48,885 nucleotides of DNA from Chloroflexota bacterium (GCA_021778805.1 JAJYBV010000015.1:1-48885); one strand, 5' to 3'. Numbered from the stretch's first letter, positions 1 to 9,299 are shown. Notes: generated from the letters alone by a model not told the origin. Numbers and translations: made by a program.

Positions 1-237
1 AAGCGACTCACCTGAATCACTTTGCTCTCAAAACAAAGCTCTATCTCAAAGCTCTGCAATCCAGTTTGTCTGAACTTCGATCTCTCAAAACCTCCTGTGC
101 GATTGATTGTGCGTAAGGTGAGTTATTCATATAAAATGTCTGCTGAGTATTTTGAAAGCAACACTGAGCAAGATCTAAAATAAATATTTCACAGAGAAAT
201 CTTAATAGTACTTTATGGCTATTAAATACTGTTTACT

Positions 238-264
238 TTGTTTGAATAAAAAGTATGTTATAAT
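238..264 (+). promoter_or_regulatory. candidate extended -10 promoter of the response regulator gene
   Basis: A perfect TATAAT at 259-264 is preceded by TG at 256-257 (extended -10). The -35 is poor (TTGTTT at 238-243, spacing 15). It would give a leader of about 190 nt before the ATG at 464. The rest of 1-463 shows no convincing gene; only short open frames without start signals are present. Confidence 0.4.
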
Positions 265-463
265 CCAAGTAACCCAAATAGGCTAAGACACAAGTATCTG
301 CATTACTTCCGTTAGCAACAAAAATACTTGGCTCCAGAAAGTACCTTTTTATGTTATGAGCATGCGGAAGGTTTCAAAATAGCGGTTAAAATCCATTGTA
401 CCGGCAGAAATGCCCGCAGATAGCGTACTTTTACAGAAAGAACTTATAGCAAAGGAAATATTC

Positions 464-1165
464 ATGAGTTCAGAACCAATTAAAGTAATGATTATTGATG
501 AACACCCCTTATTTCGCCATGGCGTGCGTTGGGCGCTGGAACAATCGGGCAAATGCGCTATGATTGCAGAAACACCTAATGCAGTTGATGCGCTGGAAAT
601 GATTAAAACAATACAGCCGGATACCGTTCTTATAGACGCATTGCTGACAACCGGCAGCGCTTTAGAATTGGCACGGCAATTGCGGCATATTGCTCCACAG
701 ATTTCAGTAATTATTCTTACTGAACAAGAAGACGAAGAGGAATTATTCCAAAGCATTAAGGTCGGCGCCGCGGCTTACCTGCTCAAAGATGTAACCCCGG
801 ATGATCTGATTGAATCGATTGAACGAGTTAGCAAAGGAATGTTTCTGATTAACGACAATGTGCTTTCAAGGCCCCATGTTGCAACCCGTGTTTTGCGCAC
901 GTTCCGTGAAATGGCCGCCGAAGAAGAGCCAAACGCCGAGCCGCTCTTTACCCCGCTTTCAACTCGTGAGGTAGAGATTTTAGACTATATTTCACGCGGA
1001 AATAGTAATAAAGAAATTGCTAAATCCTTAACTATCAGCGACCAAACCGTTAAAAATCATATCACTTCAATTTTGAAGAAATTAAATGTCAACGATCGTA
1101 CTGCCGCGGTTGTTCATGCCTTACGCCATGGCTGGATTAAAATCCATCCCGAAGACACTGAATAA
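464..1165 (+). CDS. NarL/FixJ-type response regulator (receiver + LuxR HTH)
   Basis: A 233-residue two-component response regulator that should bind DNA when phosphorylated. The receiver domain (about 5-125) has the acidic pocket D12-E13, phospho-acceptor D58 and a conserved lysine in a YLLKD motif. The C-terminal LuxR-type helix-turn-helix (about 172-233) has the typical STREVEIL and NKEIAKSL segments. I chose ATG 464 because an AAAGGA ribosome site sits 7 nt upstream; an in-frame ATG at 410 has no such site. The next gene, 59 nt downstream on the same strand, encodes a kinase-like protein and is the likely partner. Target genes are unknown; the adjacent drug transporter is one candidate by position only. 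Confidence 0.9.
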   Translation: MSSEPIKVMIIDEHPLFRHGVRWALEQSGKCAMIAETPNAVDALEMIKTIQPDTVLIDALLTTGSALELARQLRHIAPQISVIILTEQEDEEELFQSIKVGAAAYLLKDVTPDDLIESIERVSKGMFLINDNVLSRPHVATRVLRTFREMAAEEEPNAEPLFTPLSTREVEILDYISRGNSNKEIAKSLTISDQTVKNHITSILKKLNVNDRTAAVVHALRHGWIKIHPEDTE

Positions 1166-1224
1166 GGCTTCTTTGCTGAATCAATCTGCTGACGGTACCA
1201 TATTTCTTAAAGGACTGTTCAGCT

Positions 1225-2424
1225 ATGACTTCACCATACCATGATCAACAGCATAGACAATTCGTAACCGAGCAAGATAACGCTGGTAGTGGGCCTTTAG
1301 GAAGTTTGGAAGGCCCATATAAAAATGCCTTCAACGAGTACTATCCTCCTGTTTCCGAGGCCATTGAAGAGATCCGCGCGCTGCGTGAAGAATTAGAAAA
1401 CCGTAATGCCGACCTCGAAGCTAATATCGCCAATACCCAGAAAATTCTGCGCGAACAAACCGACGCACGCGCAACTGTAAAAGAAGCAGTTAAACAGCTT
1501 GATGAGCATTTGCAAGAGTTGAAACGTTCAACAATTGTGGAGGTTCTAAAACAAGAATACGAAGTTGAAATTGGCTGTATCAAATACAAAGAGTATCTCG
1601 ACAGCCTTACCAACCAATTAAATTTAACACAAAAATTTCTGGATATTCTCGATAAGGTTTTACGACGCCTGAATATTATTGATGAAAATCCCCCTGAAGA
1701 ACTTACTGAAAATGAAAATTTGCAGATCTTTTCCACTCTTGGCGCTATCGAACACGAGCGCTCTTCAATTGCTGAAGAACTGAAACTTCGCATTCTCAAT
1801 CCCTTAACACAGCTTTCTGCAAAAGTTTCCCAACGGCAAGCTTCGTTATCACAAGAATACCTGCCTCAGCAAGATATTGTACATCAATCTGCACAGTCAA
1901 TTCATATGATTCTTGCCAATGTAAACGCTGTTATTATGGAGCTGGATCCACAGATTACAGAAATTGGTTTATCTGGCGCATTACAAAAGTATACTCAATT
2001 GCTAAAAACTGCTTTTGGTGAACGCATTAAAACATACTTGAGAATCCCAGTAGAGTTTGATCTGGAAATTTCTCAGATTGTTTTTAAAGTTATTTGTGAA
2101 GCGGTAAATAACGCCATTTTGTATTCTGAGGCAGATACTATTCAAATTAAGGCCGGCGAAACCAACGACAATTGCGTGTTTTTTATGGTTGAAGATAACG
2201 GTGTTGGGTTTGATGTAGACTATATTATGTCCAAAACTCATCATCTGCATGGTTTAGGCCGCTTGAAAGCCGCAATTGAACAAGTAGATCTTCAGTTGGG
2301 TGTTGCCAGCGCTCTCGATAAAGGAACCAGTATCAGTATTATCATTCCATTATCTTCCGTCGAATCTGAAGATGATGATTTTGATTTCGGCTCTTATTCC
2401 AATTCAAATTTTCTGCAAGAATAG
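1225..2424 (+). CDS. NarX-like sensor histidine kinase homologue lacking the phospho-acceptor His
   Basis: 399 residues with no membrane segment. The N-terminal half (about 40-150) is charged and heptad-like, probably coiled coil. Residues 176-190 match the HisKA_3 dimerisation motif (E-R-x-x-I-A-x-E-L-H-D), but the histidine position is Lys187 (EELKL). The GHKL ATPase domain is intact by eye: N box around 291-297 (CEAVNNA), G1 box DNGVGF 324-329, G2 region HGLGRL 342-347 and GTS 367-369. A normal family member would autophosphorylate the His and pass phosphate to its regulator; this one probably cannot. It may act as an ATP-binding scaffold, a phosphatase, or work with a second kinase. AAGGA about 10 nt upstream supports the start. 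The C-terminus is acidic. Confidence 0.85.
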   Translation: MTSPYHDQQHRQFVTEQDNAGSGPLGSLEGPYKNAFNEYYPPVSEAIEEIRALREELENRNADLEANIANTQKILREQTDARATVKEAVKQLDEHLQELKRSTIVEVLKQEYEVEIGCIKYKEYLDSLTNQLNLTQKFLDILDKVLRRLNIIDENPPEELTENENLQIFSTLGAIEHERSSIAEELKLRILNPLTQLSAKVSQRQASLSQEYLPQQDIVHQSAQSIHMILANVNAVIMELDPQITEIGLSGALQKYTQLLKTAFGERIKTYLRIPVEFDLEISQIVFKVICEAVNNAILYSEADTIQIKAGETNDNCVFFMVEDNGVGFDVDYIMSKTHHLHGLGRLKAAIEQVDLQLGVASALDKGTSISIIIPLSSVESEDDDFDFGSYSNSNFLQE

Positions 2425-2611
2425 CCGATATAGATTTATTCAATCGCTTTATGGTACGATAAACATCATACTCCTTTATTTTAAGCAGAAATCGCAGGTA
2501 GAATTTCCTTGTTTGCTGAGCAAAGCGAATTTCAGATCATTGCTGTTATTTTTCTCCGCGCAGCATTTTCCTTGACGTTGTCTTTGTTTTCTAAGCATTC
2601 TTGCGCTACTC

Positions 2612-2707
2612 TATAGACCTGAGCATACGTAACTCATAAAGTAGGAGGCAGTATATTCCCTGACTGGTCCGGGATTCCTCTTATCCCTTTTTAAGCTCAG
2701 GTCTCTA
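2612..2707. repeat. MITE-like dispersed repeat, copy A
   Basis: A 96-bp element with terminal inverted repeats: AGACCTGAGC at 2615-2624 and GCTCAGGTCT at 2695-2704, each flanked outward by TA-rich ends (TATAGA... and ...CTCTA). Shared inner blocks include AGGAGGCAG and ATTCCTCTTAT. Related copies lie at 20503, 30444, 43465 (inverted), 45190-45869 (composite) and 48199. It occupies most of the 324-bp gap between the kinase-like gene and the transporter; the rest of the gap shows no gene. Confidence 0.8.
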
Positions 2708-2748
2708 ATAAAATAAAGGTAATTTAGTATATAATCATGGAAAATATC

Positions 2749-4209
2749 ATGAAACGGTTTGAATACAAATGGGTAGCTTTATTGGTTACCACAATTGGCT
2801 CTTTAATGGTTGCCATAGATTCTACCATTGTTATCCTTGGCTTACCTAGTATGATTCAAGATCTTCATTCAAATTTAGTGAAGATGACGTGGATTATTAT
2901 CGGATATTTACTTGTCAGCACTATTCTGCAAATTACCTTTGGCCGTATGGCAGATATGTTTGGCAGAGTGCGCTTATATAATATCGGATTTATCATTTTT
3001 ACCGCAGGATCTGCGCTATGCGGATTTGCCCAAACGGATACGCAGCTTATTATATTTCGCGTAGTGCAAGGTTTAGGCGGCGCTATGCTTGGCGCCAACG
3101 CCATGGCAATTATTACCGAGGTGTTTCCCGCAAACCAACGCGGTCAGGCCATGGGTTTTAATGCTATTACATGGGGCGCCGGCAGTGTGCTTGGTCCTGT
3201 GTTAGGTGGACTTATATTAGCTGTTGCGTCTTGGCGATGGATCTTTTTAGTTAATTTACCCATTGGAATAATCGCTACCCTTGCTGCGTATTTGCTGCTG
3301 CACGATATCAAACCCAACCCCAAAGGAGAGAAATTTGATATTGCCGGAGCGATTTTCTTTTCTATCGGATTGCTGGGCTTACTGCTGGGAATTACCGGAG
3401 GAATTGGAGCAACTGCACTAACTGCAAGTATATTGGTACCAATTGGCATAGGAATTGTTGGAATGGCAGCTTTTATTTTTTGGGAGCAGCGATCCGCTTA
3501 TCCGATGCTTGATTTGCGATTATTTACCAGCCGTACCTATACCTTTTCAACATTAGCGGCAACTTTGCAATCGCTAGCGGTTTTTGCGGTAAATTTCTTG
3601 TTGATTTTTTATCTCCAAGGCGTAAAAGGATATTCTCCCATAGTATCTGCTTTGCTTATTTTACCGTTGCCGCTGGCTACATCAATTGTCGGACCGCTTA
3701 GTGGGCACTGGGCAGATCGCATTGGGGGCAAAATCCCCGCAACAATTGGCTTATTACTGCAATGCGCTGCCTTGTTGCTGCTTGTACTGCTTACACCAAC
3801 TACCCCCTATATTCTGCTGGCAGTGGCCCTATTCTTTTTGGGAATTGGCGGAGGATTATTTTGGTCGCCTAACACCAGTGTTACTATGAACGCTGCTCCG
3901 GCGAACCGGCTAGGGGTTGCTTCCGCCACACTCAATACCATGAGAAATATTGGAACCGTCTTCAGTTTTGCTATTGCGCTGGCTGTAGCAGCAGCCTCTA
4001 TGCCACCTAAATTGGTAAATGAAGTGTTTTTAGGCACAGTTGGCCACTTGCAAACCGCTATTGCGCAAGATTTTACCGCTGCCATGACGAAAGCATTTAT
4101 TGCCTCAGCAATTATCAGTGTTGCAGCAATATATTCCTCTTTTGTTCGCGATTCTAAGCCAGTTGGCGCAAAATCAAACGTTACTGCCCACGGAGGATCT
4201 CAATCGTAA
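2749..4209 (+). CDS. DHA2-family MFS multidrug exporter (EmrB/QacA type)
   Basis: 486 residues, a proton-driven efflux transporter of the 14-helix DHA2 class. It shows about 14 hydrophobic segments, the motif A region GRMADMFGRVR near the second helix, motif B-like RVVQGLGGA and motif C-like GPVLGG, all usual for the family; length is typical. An alternative ATG at 2737 adds four residues, but a TATAAT at 2730-2735 lies one base before it, so transcripts from that promoter would begin downstream of 2737; GGA 7 nt before 2749 is an acceptable ribosome site. Substrate cannot be inferred. It converges on the GGDEF/HD-GYP gene across a shared terminator. Confidence 0.88.
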   Translation: MKRFEYKWVALLVTTIGSLMVAIDSTIVILGLPSMIQDLHSNLVKMTWIIIGYLLVSTILQITFGRMADMFGRVRLYNIGFIIFTAGSALCGFAQTDTQLIIFRVVQGLGGAMLGANAMAIITEVFPANQRGQAMGFNAITWGAGSVLGPVLGGLILAVASWRWIFLVNLPIGIIATLAAYLLLHDIKPNPKGEKFDIAGAIFFSIGLLGLLLGITGGIGATALTASILVPIGIGIVGMAAFIFWEQRSAYPMLDLRLFTSRTYTFSTLAATLQSLAVFAVNFLLIFYLQGVKGYSPIVSALLILPLPLATSIVGPLSGHWADRIGGKIPATIGLLLQCAALLLLVLLTPTTPYILLAVALFFLGIGGGLFWSPNTSVTMNAAPANRLGVASATLNTMRNIGTVFSFAIALAVAAASMPPKLVNEVFLGTVGHLQTAIAQDFTAAMTKAFIASAIISVAAIYSSFVRDSKPVGAKSNVTAHGGSQS

Positions 4210-4222
4210 CATAAAGAAAATA

Positions 4223-4261
4223 GCAAGAAGCGCGCATGTATGTTTTCGATGCGCTTCTTGC
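4223..4261. terminator. bidirectional intrinsic terminator
   Basis: Perfect 11-bp stem: GCAAGAAGCGC at 4223-4233 and GCGCTTCTTGC at 4251-4261. The plus side is followed by CTGTTTGTT and the minus side by TATTTTCTTTAT. It lies between the convergent MFS and GGDEF/HD-GYP genes and probably serves both. Confidence 0.7.
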
Positions 4262-4292
4262 CTGTTTGTTACGCTACATTCGCATTAGCAGA

Positions 4293-6008
4293 TCACGCAG
4301 CGTTTTCCAATTGCTGAGTATCTGTACGCAAAATATTTCTCAAAGCTTCAACAACTTTAGGATCAAACTGACTGCCTGCGCAGCGCATAATTTCGTTTAA
4401 AGCGTATTCAGTAGTTTGCGCTTTGCGGTATGGTCTGTCGCTGGTAATAGCGTCAAATGTATCAACAACAGCAATTATTCTGGCCACAAGTGGTATAGTT
4501 TCATCTGATAATTTATCGGGATACCCGTCGCCATCCCATCTTTCATGATGCGAGCGTACCGCGCCTGCAATGGTATTGAGTGTAGGGATAGTTCTTATAA
4601 TTTGCTCGCCATATTGCGGATGCAGTTTCATAATATCCCATTCTTCTTCAGTTAATTTACCGGGTTTCAGCAAAACTGCGTCTGGTACTCCAATTTTGCC
4701 AATATCATGCAATTGCCCTGCAATAGACGCCATTCGTGATTCTGAATCATTCAGCCCCATTGCCATGGCGATTTTGTACACCAATTCACTGACTCGCGTA
4801 GTATGCCTGCCTGTATCAGTATCGCGCAGAGCAAGAAGCGCATTCAAAGCAATAATAACCCCTTGCAGAAGGGTTTCATCGCGTGATTCTGTATTATCGA
4901 TATGCATAGTATACAAGGTTACCTCCGGATCTAAACTCATTAAAACTTTATTCCTTCCTGTTTTTTTGGCGACATACATCGCTTGATCTGCTGCGTTCAA
5001 AACATCCGCTGCTGTTTCACCATTTAAGGGAAACTCAGCGACACCGATAGAGCATGTCATACAAATACTGCCAGTTTCGGTAAATGGATGCTGGGATACT
5101 TTCTCACGTATACGCTCCGCAATTACCAGCGCCGAATCTGAATCGGTTTCCGGCAATATGATAATAAATTCTTCACCACCCCACCGGCCAACGTTATCTC
5201 CCATACGAAGATTTTCTCTTAATAATGCAGCCAGCTCAATTAAAACCTGATCGCCGATAGTGTGTCCATACCCATCATTTAAGGCTTTAAAATGATCTAA
5301 ATCAAAAAAAAGAACCGAGCACGGCTGCTGAAAATACGTAGAGTCAATGCAATTTTGCTGCAATATATCGTAAATAGTTCGGTGATTATATACCTCCGTC
5401 AAAGGGTCTTTTAACGCCATTTCGGTTAACCGCTCATTAGCTTCTAAAGCCGCCTCACTCACTTCACGCATTTCCTCTTCCATGGTTTTTACTTCTTCAT
5501 AGGCATTCATTAATGCATGATGCTGCATCAAAAGTTCATTGTGCGCGGCCTCAGTTTCTTTATGTGATTTTGACAATTCTTGCCGCATCAGGCTGAATTG
5601 GCCAACTGCAAAACCATATATAAAAACGCCCGATCCACCGGCAAACCAAGATACAAGCACATCTTGCGGCCATATTAAGCCAGATTGCGTTATATTAAAA
5701 ATTGCCAAACCAACCATTACTGCCGCTGATGATATAATACTGCCTTTTCGATGTTTCAGCAGTGCAGCGATGGAAACCGGCACAGCCGAAAGCGCCGCAT
5801 ACGCGCCTAGCTCATATATGGATATGTTAGGCATAAAATATGGAATAAAAAAAAGGCCGATAAAAAAGTAAATGATTTTCCAGGCATGTTTGGTTATTAG
5901 TGGAAGCAATTTTTGTTTACTTGCATCATAAATCCGCAAATATATCGAAAATATTTTAGCCAAATAACTCACCTGCGTGTATCTATGAAATATTAGCCAA
6001 TATCTCAT
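4293..6008 (-). CDS. membrane GGDEF + HD-GYP bifunctional cyclic-di-GMP protein
   Basis: 571 residues combining synthesis and hydrolysis domains for cyclic di-GMP. Residues about 40-145 form several hydrophobic segments (membrane sensor), followed by a coiled coil (about 140-198). The GGDEF domain (about 200-360) has an active-site GGEEF at 277-281 and an inhibitory I-site RMGD at 268-271, exactly five residues before it. The HD-GYP domain (about 375-565) has HD at 434-435 and HHERWDGDGYP at 487-497. All key residues of both domains are present, so both activities are plausible; which dominates cannot be told. The start is the first Met and lacks a strong ribosome site, so a slightly later start is possible. 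Confidence 0.88.
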   Translation of the reverse strand: MRYWLIFHRYTQVSYLAKIFSIYLRIYDASKQKLLPLITKHAWKIIYFFIGLFFIPYFMPNISIYELGAYAALSAVPVSIAALLKHRKGSIISSAAVMVGLAIFNITQSGLIWPQDVLVSWFAGGSGVFIYGFAVGQFSLMRQELSKSHKETEAAHNELLMQHHALMNAYEEVKTMEEEMREVSEAALEANERLTEMALKDPLTEVYNHRTIYDILQQNCIDSTYFQQPCSVLFFDLDHFKALNDGYGHTIGDQVLIELAALLRENLRMGDNVGRWGGEEFIIILPETDSDSALVIAERIREKVSQHPFTETGSICMTCSIGVAEFPLNGETAADVLNAADQAMYVAKKTGRNKVLMSLDPEVTLYTMHIDNTESRDETLLQGVIIALNALLALRDTDTGRHTTRVSELVYKIAMAMGLNDSESRMASIAGQLHDIGKIGVPDAVLLKPGKLTEEEWDIMKLHPQYGEQIIRTIPTLNTIAGAVRSHHERWDGDGYPDKLSDETIPLVARIIAVVDTFDAITSDRPYRKAQTTEYALNEIMRCAGSQFDPKVVEALRNILRTDTQQLENAA

Positions 6009-6207
6009 TGCCTAAACGTAACACAGTCTAATAAATCTTTATCAATGTACTCAATCGGCTATTCTTTATTTTTCTTGATACACAAATTACAGGCAAAATA
6101 CTACTGGGCGTAATTGAATCAGCGCTGATAATACTTATTTTGGGGAAATTCACAACGAGCAAACTTGCAACGTCCAACGCTGCATATGGTTTGGATGAGG
6201 AACATAA
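6009..6207. other. intergenic spacer
   Basis: First part of the 323-bp gap between the divergently oriented ends of the GGDEF/HD-GYP and cystathionine genes. I see no gene or clear signal here apart from the terminator that follows at 6208-6248. Confidence 0.4.
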
Positions 6208-6248
6208 AAATACTACAGGCGCCTTCGTTTAGGCAACCTGTAGTATTT
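6208..6248 (-). terminator. intrinsic terminator after the cystathionine gene
   Basis: 12-bp perfect stem (AAATACTACAGG 6208-6219, CCTGTAGTATTT 6237-6248) with an inner GCCT/AGGC pairing. On the minus strand the stem runs into TTTTTATG. It lies 84 nt beyond the stop codon at 6332. Confidence 0.8.
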
Positions 6249-6331
6249 CAATAATAATAGTTTCTTCAAAAAAATAATATCCAAGCAAACATCATGCGCA
6301 CTGCAACAATAACGCAAGGTATCCTGTTGGA

Positions 6332-7465
6332 TTATAAGGCTTGTTCCAGATCAGCAATGAGATCTTTAACATCTTCAATGCCGACAGAAAGCCGGATAAG
6401 CGTATCAGTAACACCGCGCGCCTCGCGAATTTCGGCAGGAATAGAGGCATGGGTCATAGTAGCCGGGTGGCAGCATAACGATTCAACACCACCTAAGCTT
6501 TCTGCCAGCGCGAAAATCCGCAGTTTTCGCACAAAAGATTTAACAGCGTTCAACCCGCCTTTCATATCAAACGACACCATGGCGCCAAAACCTGCCATTT
6601 GCTGCTGCGCCAACGCATGGTCTGGATGCGAGGCAAGACCGGGATAGTACACTTTCTTCACTTTTGGGTGTTCCGCTAAAAAATTGGCGACACTTGATGC
6701 GTTTTCAGAAGCTTCTTTCATGCGCAGCGCCAAAGTTTTTATACCGCGTAGTGTCAGCCAGCAATCGAATGGCCCGGGAACACCACCGGCAGCATTTTGA
6801 TAAAAAGCATATGCGTTGCGCAATTCTTCGTCATTCAGCATTAATGCGCCGCCAACAACATCGCTATGACCGTTCAAATATTTCGTAGCGCTGTGCACGA
6901 CTACATCTGCGCCGAGATCCAATGGTTTTTGCAGATAAGGTGAAGCGAAAGTATTATCGACAACCAATTTTACATGCTGTTTTTTAGCAATTTTTGCTAA
7001 AGCAGAAATATCTGCTAATGTTAACAAGGGATTTGTCGGTGTTTCCGCCCAAATATACACCGTGCGTTTTGTCAATGCCTTGGCGTATGCTTGGGTATCT
7101 CGAGCCGGAACATATGTAATATCAACACCCATCGGGCGAGCAATTTTCTCAAACAACCGATATGTGCCGCCATATAAATCATCGCCGGCCACAATATGAT
7201 CGCCGGGGCGCAAAATTGAAAGAGCGCAGGTTTCCGCCGCTAAGCCACTGGCAAAAGCCAAACCAAATTTTGCGTTTTCCAACGCGGCATAGCAATTTTC
7301 CAAAGCTGCTCTGGTTGGGTTGCCGGAACGAGAATATTCAAAACCTTTATTGTCACCCAAACCGGCTTGAGTAAACGTTGATGTTTGATAAATAGGGGGT
7401 ATGGTAGCCCCGGTTGAAGGATCTGGCTCTGAGCCTGTATGCACCGCTTTAGTAGCAAATTCCAT
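6332..7465 (-). CDS. cystathionine gamma-synthase / gamma-lyase family PLP enzyme
   Basis: 377 residues, fold-type I PLP enzyme of the Cys/Met metabolism family, normal length. Visible motifs: YSRSGNPTR (44-52), FASGLAAET, DDLYGGTY (95-102), the PLP lysine K195 in HSATKYLNGH, and SLGGVESL near the C-terminus, the pattern of cystathionine gamma-synthases and gamma-lyases. The two activities cannot be separated by eye, so I give no symbol (metB or mccB). AAAGGA about 8 nt upstream supports the start. It follows the alpha/beta hydrolase gene by 15 nt, indicating cotranscription from that gene. Confidence 0.88.
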   Translation of the reverse strand: MEFATKAVHTGSEPDPSTGATIPPIYQTSTFTQAGLGDNKGFEYSRSGNPTRAALENCYAALENAKFGLAFASGLAAETCALSILRPGDHIVAGDDLYGGTYRLFEKIARPMGVDITYVPARDTQAYAKALTKRTVYIWAETPTNPLLTLADISALAKIAKKQHVKLVVDNTFASPYLQKPLDLGADVVVHSATKYLNGHSDVVGGALMLNDEELRNAYAFYQNAAGGVPGPFDCWLTLRGIKTLALRMKEASENASSVANFLAEHPKVKKVYYPGLASHPDHALAQQQMAGFGAMVSFDMKGGLNAVKSFVRKLRIFALAESLGGVESLCCHPATMTHASIPAEIREARGVTDTLIRLSVGIEDVKDLIADLEQAL

Positions 7466-7480
7466 AGGTCTATCCTTTTA

Positions 7481-8476
7481 TTAAGATCGAGAAGATACGC
7501 TGCTTTGCAGCCACGCAATCACTTGCTCAGCAAAATCAAGCGGTTCTTCATCATGCGGCAATCCGCAGCTGTTATCAAAAATTGCCAGTTCAGCTTGACG
7601 GTTCAAGTGTAAAAACGTTTCTGTATCGCTGAAAGGCGCAAGCCGGGAATTTTTACCCCAGCAAATAAAAATGGGTTGGCGCAAAGATTCATATGAGGCT
7701 TTAATATCGGCGTTCAGGTTTCCGCCAATAAAATTTGCAATTGCAAAGCGAGATCCGGGTTGATGGCTCATTGCAAAATACATATCAACCATATCATCTG
7801 AAACTGCAGTGGGATCCCAATATACTTGGCGTGAAAGAAAGGTCCTCAGACCGGAAGCCGAAACTATCGCGTTATAGAGAGATTGCCCAACAATTGGTGA
7901 ACTGAGGATGCGTTTCGCAAGCCTTTGTTCCATCCGTGGTTTTTGCGCCAGCGATTTAATGCCGGATGGCTCTACCAGCACCAGTTTATCAAACAAATCT
8001 GGCCGTTGCGCCGCTGCCTTTATTATAAACGCCGCCCCTAGAGAAGATGCGATAACAAAAGCTGGCTGATCTAACCCGCCAACAACTTGCAAAGTAAAAT
8101 CCAGAATAAAATCGGCATATAATTCTGGGGTAAAAGAAGCAAATTTCTTTTCCGATAGGCCAAAACCGGGTAAATCCGGAGCGAATACCCGATATTTTTG
8201 CGTCAAAGCGGTAAATACATTGCGGAATTCATATGAAGAAGCGCCAGCGTATATGCCATGCAGCAAAATAATTGACTGCCCGGCGCCGTTTACCGTGTAA
8301 GAAATTTTGCCTTTGCTCCAATCAAACATTTGCGGCGCTATTCCTAAGGGAAATTGCGGCTTTGGCGCATTATTTTCTACTATTTTGTTCAATGTCACAA
8401 TAGCCAGCGCGGTTCCCGCAATACCTGCCGCCGCTAAGCCGGTTTTATTGAGAGATTTTTTTCTGCGAATACCCAT
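7481..8476 (-). CDS. membrane-anchored alpha/beta hydrolase
   Basis: 331 residues. A single hydrophobic segment (about 12-33) after a basic N-terminus suggests membrane anchoring. The alpha/beta hydrolase core has the oxyanion HG motif (LLHGIYAG, 71-78), a nucleophile elbow ASSLG with Ser145 (first Gly replaced by Ala) and a C-terminal His in GLPHDE. The substrate is unknown; esterase, epoxide hydrolase or lactonase are all possible. GAGGG 6-7 nt upstream supports the start. It is first in a two-gene unit with the cystathionine enzyme. Confidence 0.8.
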   Translation of the reverse strand: MGIRRKKSLNKTGLAAAGIAGTALAIVTLNKIVENNAPKPQFPLGIAPQMFDWSKGKISYTVNGAGQSIILLHGIYAGASSYEFRNVFTALTQKYRVFAPDLPGFGLSEKKFASFTPELYADFILDFTLQVVGGLDQPAFVIASSLGAAFIIKAAAQRPDLFDKLVLVEPSGIKSLAQKPRMEQRLAKRILSSPIVGQSLYNAIVSASGLRTFLSRQVYWDPTAVSDDMVDMYFAMSHQPGSRFAIANFIGGNLNADIKASYESLRQPIFICWGKNSRLAPFSDTETFLHLNRQAELAIFDNSCGLPHDEEPLDFAEQVIAWLQSSVSSRS

Positions 8477-8644
8477 ACATTGCCCTCAATTCTGCAATAT
8501 TTCTTTTTTAATTGTAACACAGATAGTTTGAGGAACAAAAAGAGCAATTGTATGCGAGTAACCTAAAAACTGCGATTTAGGAATGGGTAACTTTACCGTC
8601 CAATTTTCAAAAAGTTCTGTTGTAAGCTCAGCGCCTCGCAATAT

Positions 8645-8676
8645 TTAAAACGGCGCTGCAATATACTGCAGCGCCG
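8645..8676 (-). terminator. intrinsic terminator after the DUF1684 gene
   Basis: Perfect 10-bp G+C-rich stem (CGGCGCTGCA 8651-8660, TGCAGCGCCG 8667-8676, 6-nt loop), followed on the minus strand by TTTTAAAT. It begins 9 nt past the stop codon at 8685. Confidence 0.85.
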
Positions 8677-8684
8677 CAAAATCA

Positions 8685-9254
8685 TTATTCATGAAATATT
8701 TTTTCACCGGCATAGATTGGAACCGGCAAGGTATTCTCCAAGGGAGTTAACGGGCAGCTATAATTCGCGTTATATGCGCAATAAGGATTATACGCTAAAT
8801 TAAAATCTAAAACAATAAACGGATTGCCGTCATGGTCTGTTTCCATCTCAACATCTAAATATCTGCCGGCTCCATATGTCTCTTTGCCTGATAGCGCATC
8901 ACGAAACGGAATAAATACACTGATTGCTTCGCCTTGGTGAACGTGATCATGCGCGCTTCTATAGCCATATAGCTGCACCCTTCGTTCCCCAACCTCAAAA
9001 ACAAACCGCGCAAAGCGAATAAATTCGCGACGGTCATTATCGGTAGTTTCCATAATTATTGTTTGCGGATTAGCCAAAATCTCTACTTCCGGAATAATAC
9101 GCAAGGCAAAATTAGGCGGGAAATACTGCAAACCAATGCCTGCAGCTCTTGCTTCAATTGTAAACGGTGATTCTTGCGCTATAAGGAAAAATTCATCTTT
9201 TTGCTCTCTAAATTTTTGTAATGCTGCAATATACGCTGCTTCTTGTGACCCCAT
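8685..9254 (-). CDS. DUF1684 family protein
   Basis: 189 residues matching the DUF1684 family along its length: a charged N-terminal helix, a central beta-rich region with AGRYLDVE, and the C-terminal signature DFNLAYNPYCAYNANYSCP followed by a PxxENxLPVPIxAGE-type segment. The biochemical role of the family is not established to my knowledge. AGGAG 9 nt upstream supports the start, and a strong terminator follows, so it appears monocistronic. The IS607-type element lies directly upstream. Confidence 0.85.
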   Translation of the reverse strand: MGSQEAAYIAALQKFREQKDEFFLIAQESPFTIEARAAGIGLQYFPPNFALRIIPEVEILANPQTIIMETTDNDRREFIRFARFVFEVGERRVQLYGYRSAHDHVHQGEAISVFIPFRDALSGKETYGAGRYLDVEMETDHDGNPFIVLDFNLAYNPYCAYNANYSCPLTPLENTLPVPIYAGEKIFHE

Positions 9255-9299
9255 AACTATCTGCTCCTATGTTGTGTAGTGTGCTCAATTTTACTATAC

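Noticed and set aside
1-120. 40-codon minus-strand open frame at the left edge
   Set aside because: It has no start codon or ribosome site in the window and no recognisable peptide; it could be a partial gene, but evidence is too thin.
2737-2748. Upstream ATG of the DHA2 transporter
   Set aside because: A TATAAT ends one base before it, so a transcript from that promoter would start downstream; ATG 2749 fits better, although other promoters cannot be excluded.
7481-8476. Homoserine O-acetyltransferase (MetX) as identity of the hydrolase beside the cystathionine gene
   Set aside because: The context would fit, but the protein has a membrane anchor, an ASSLG elbow and lacks the MetX motifs.
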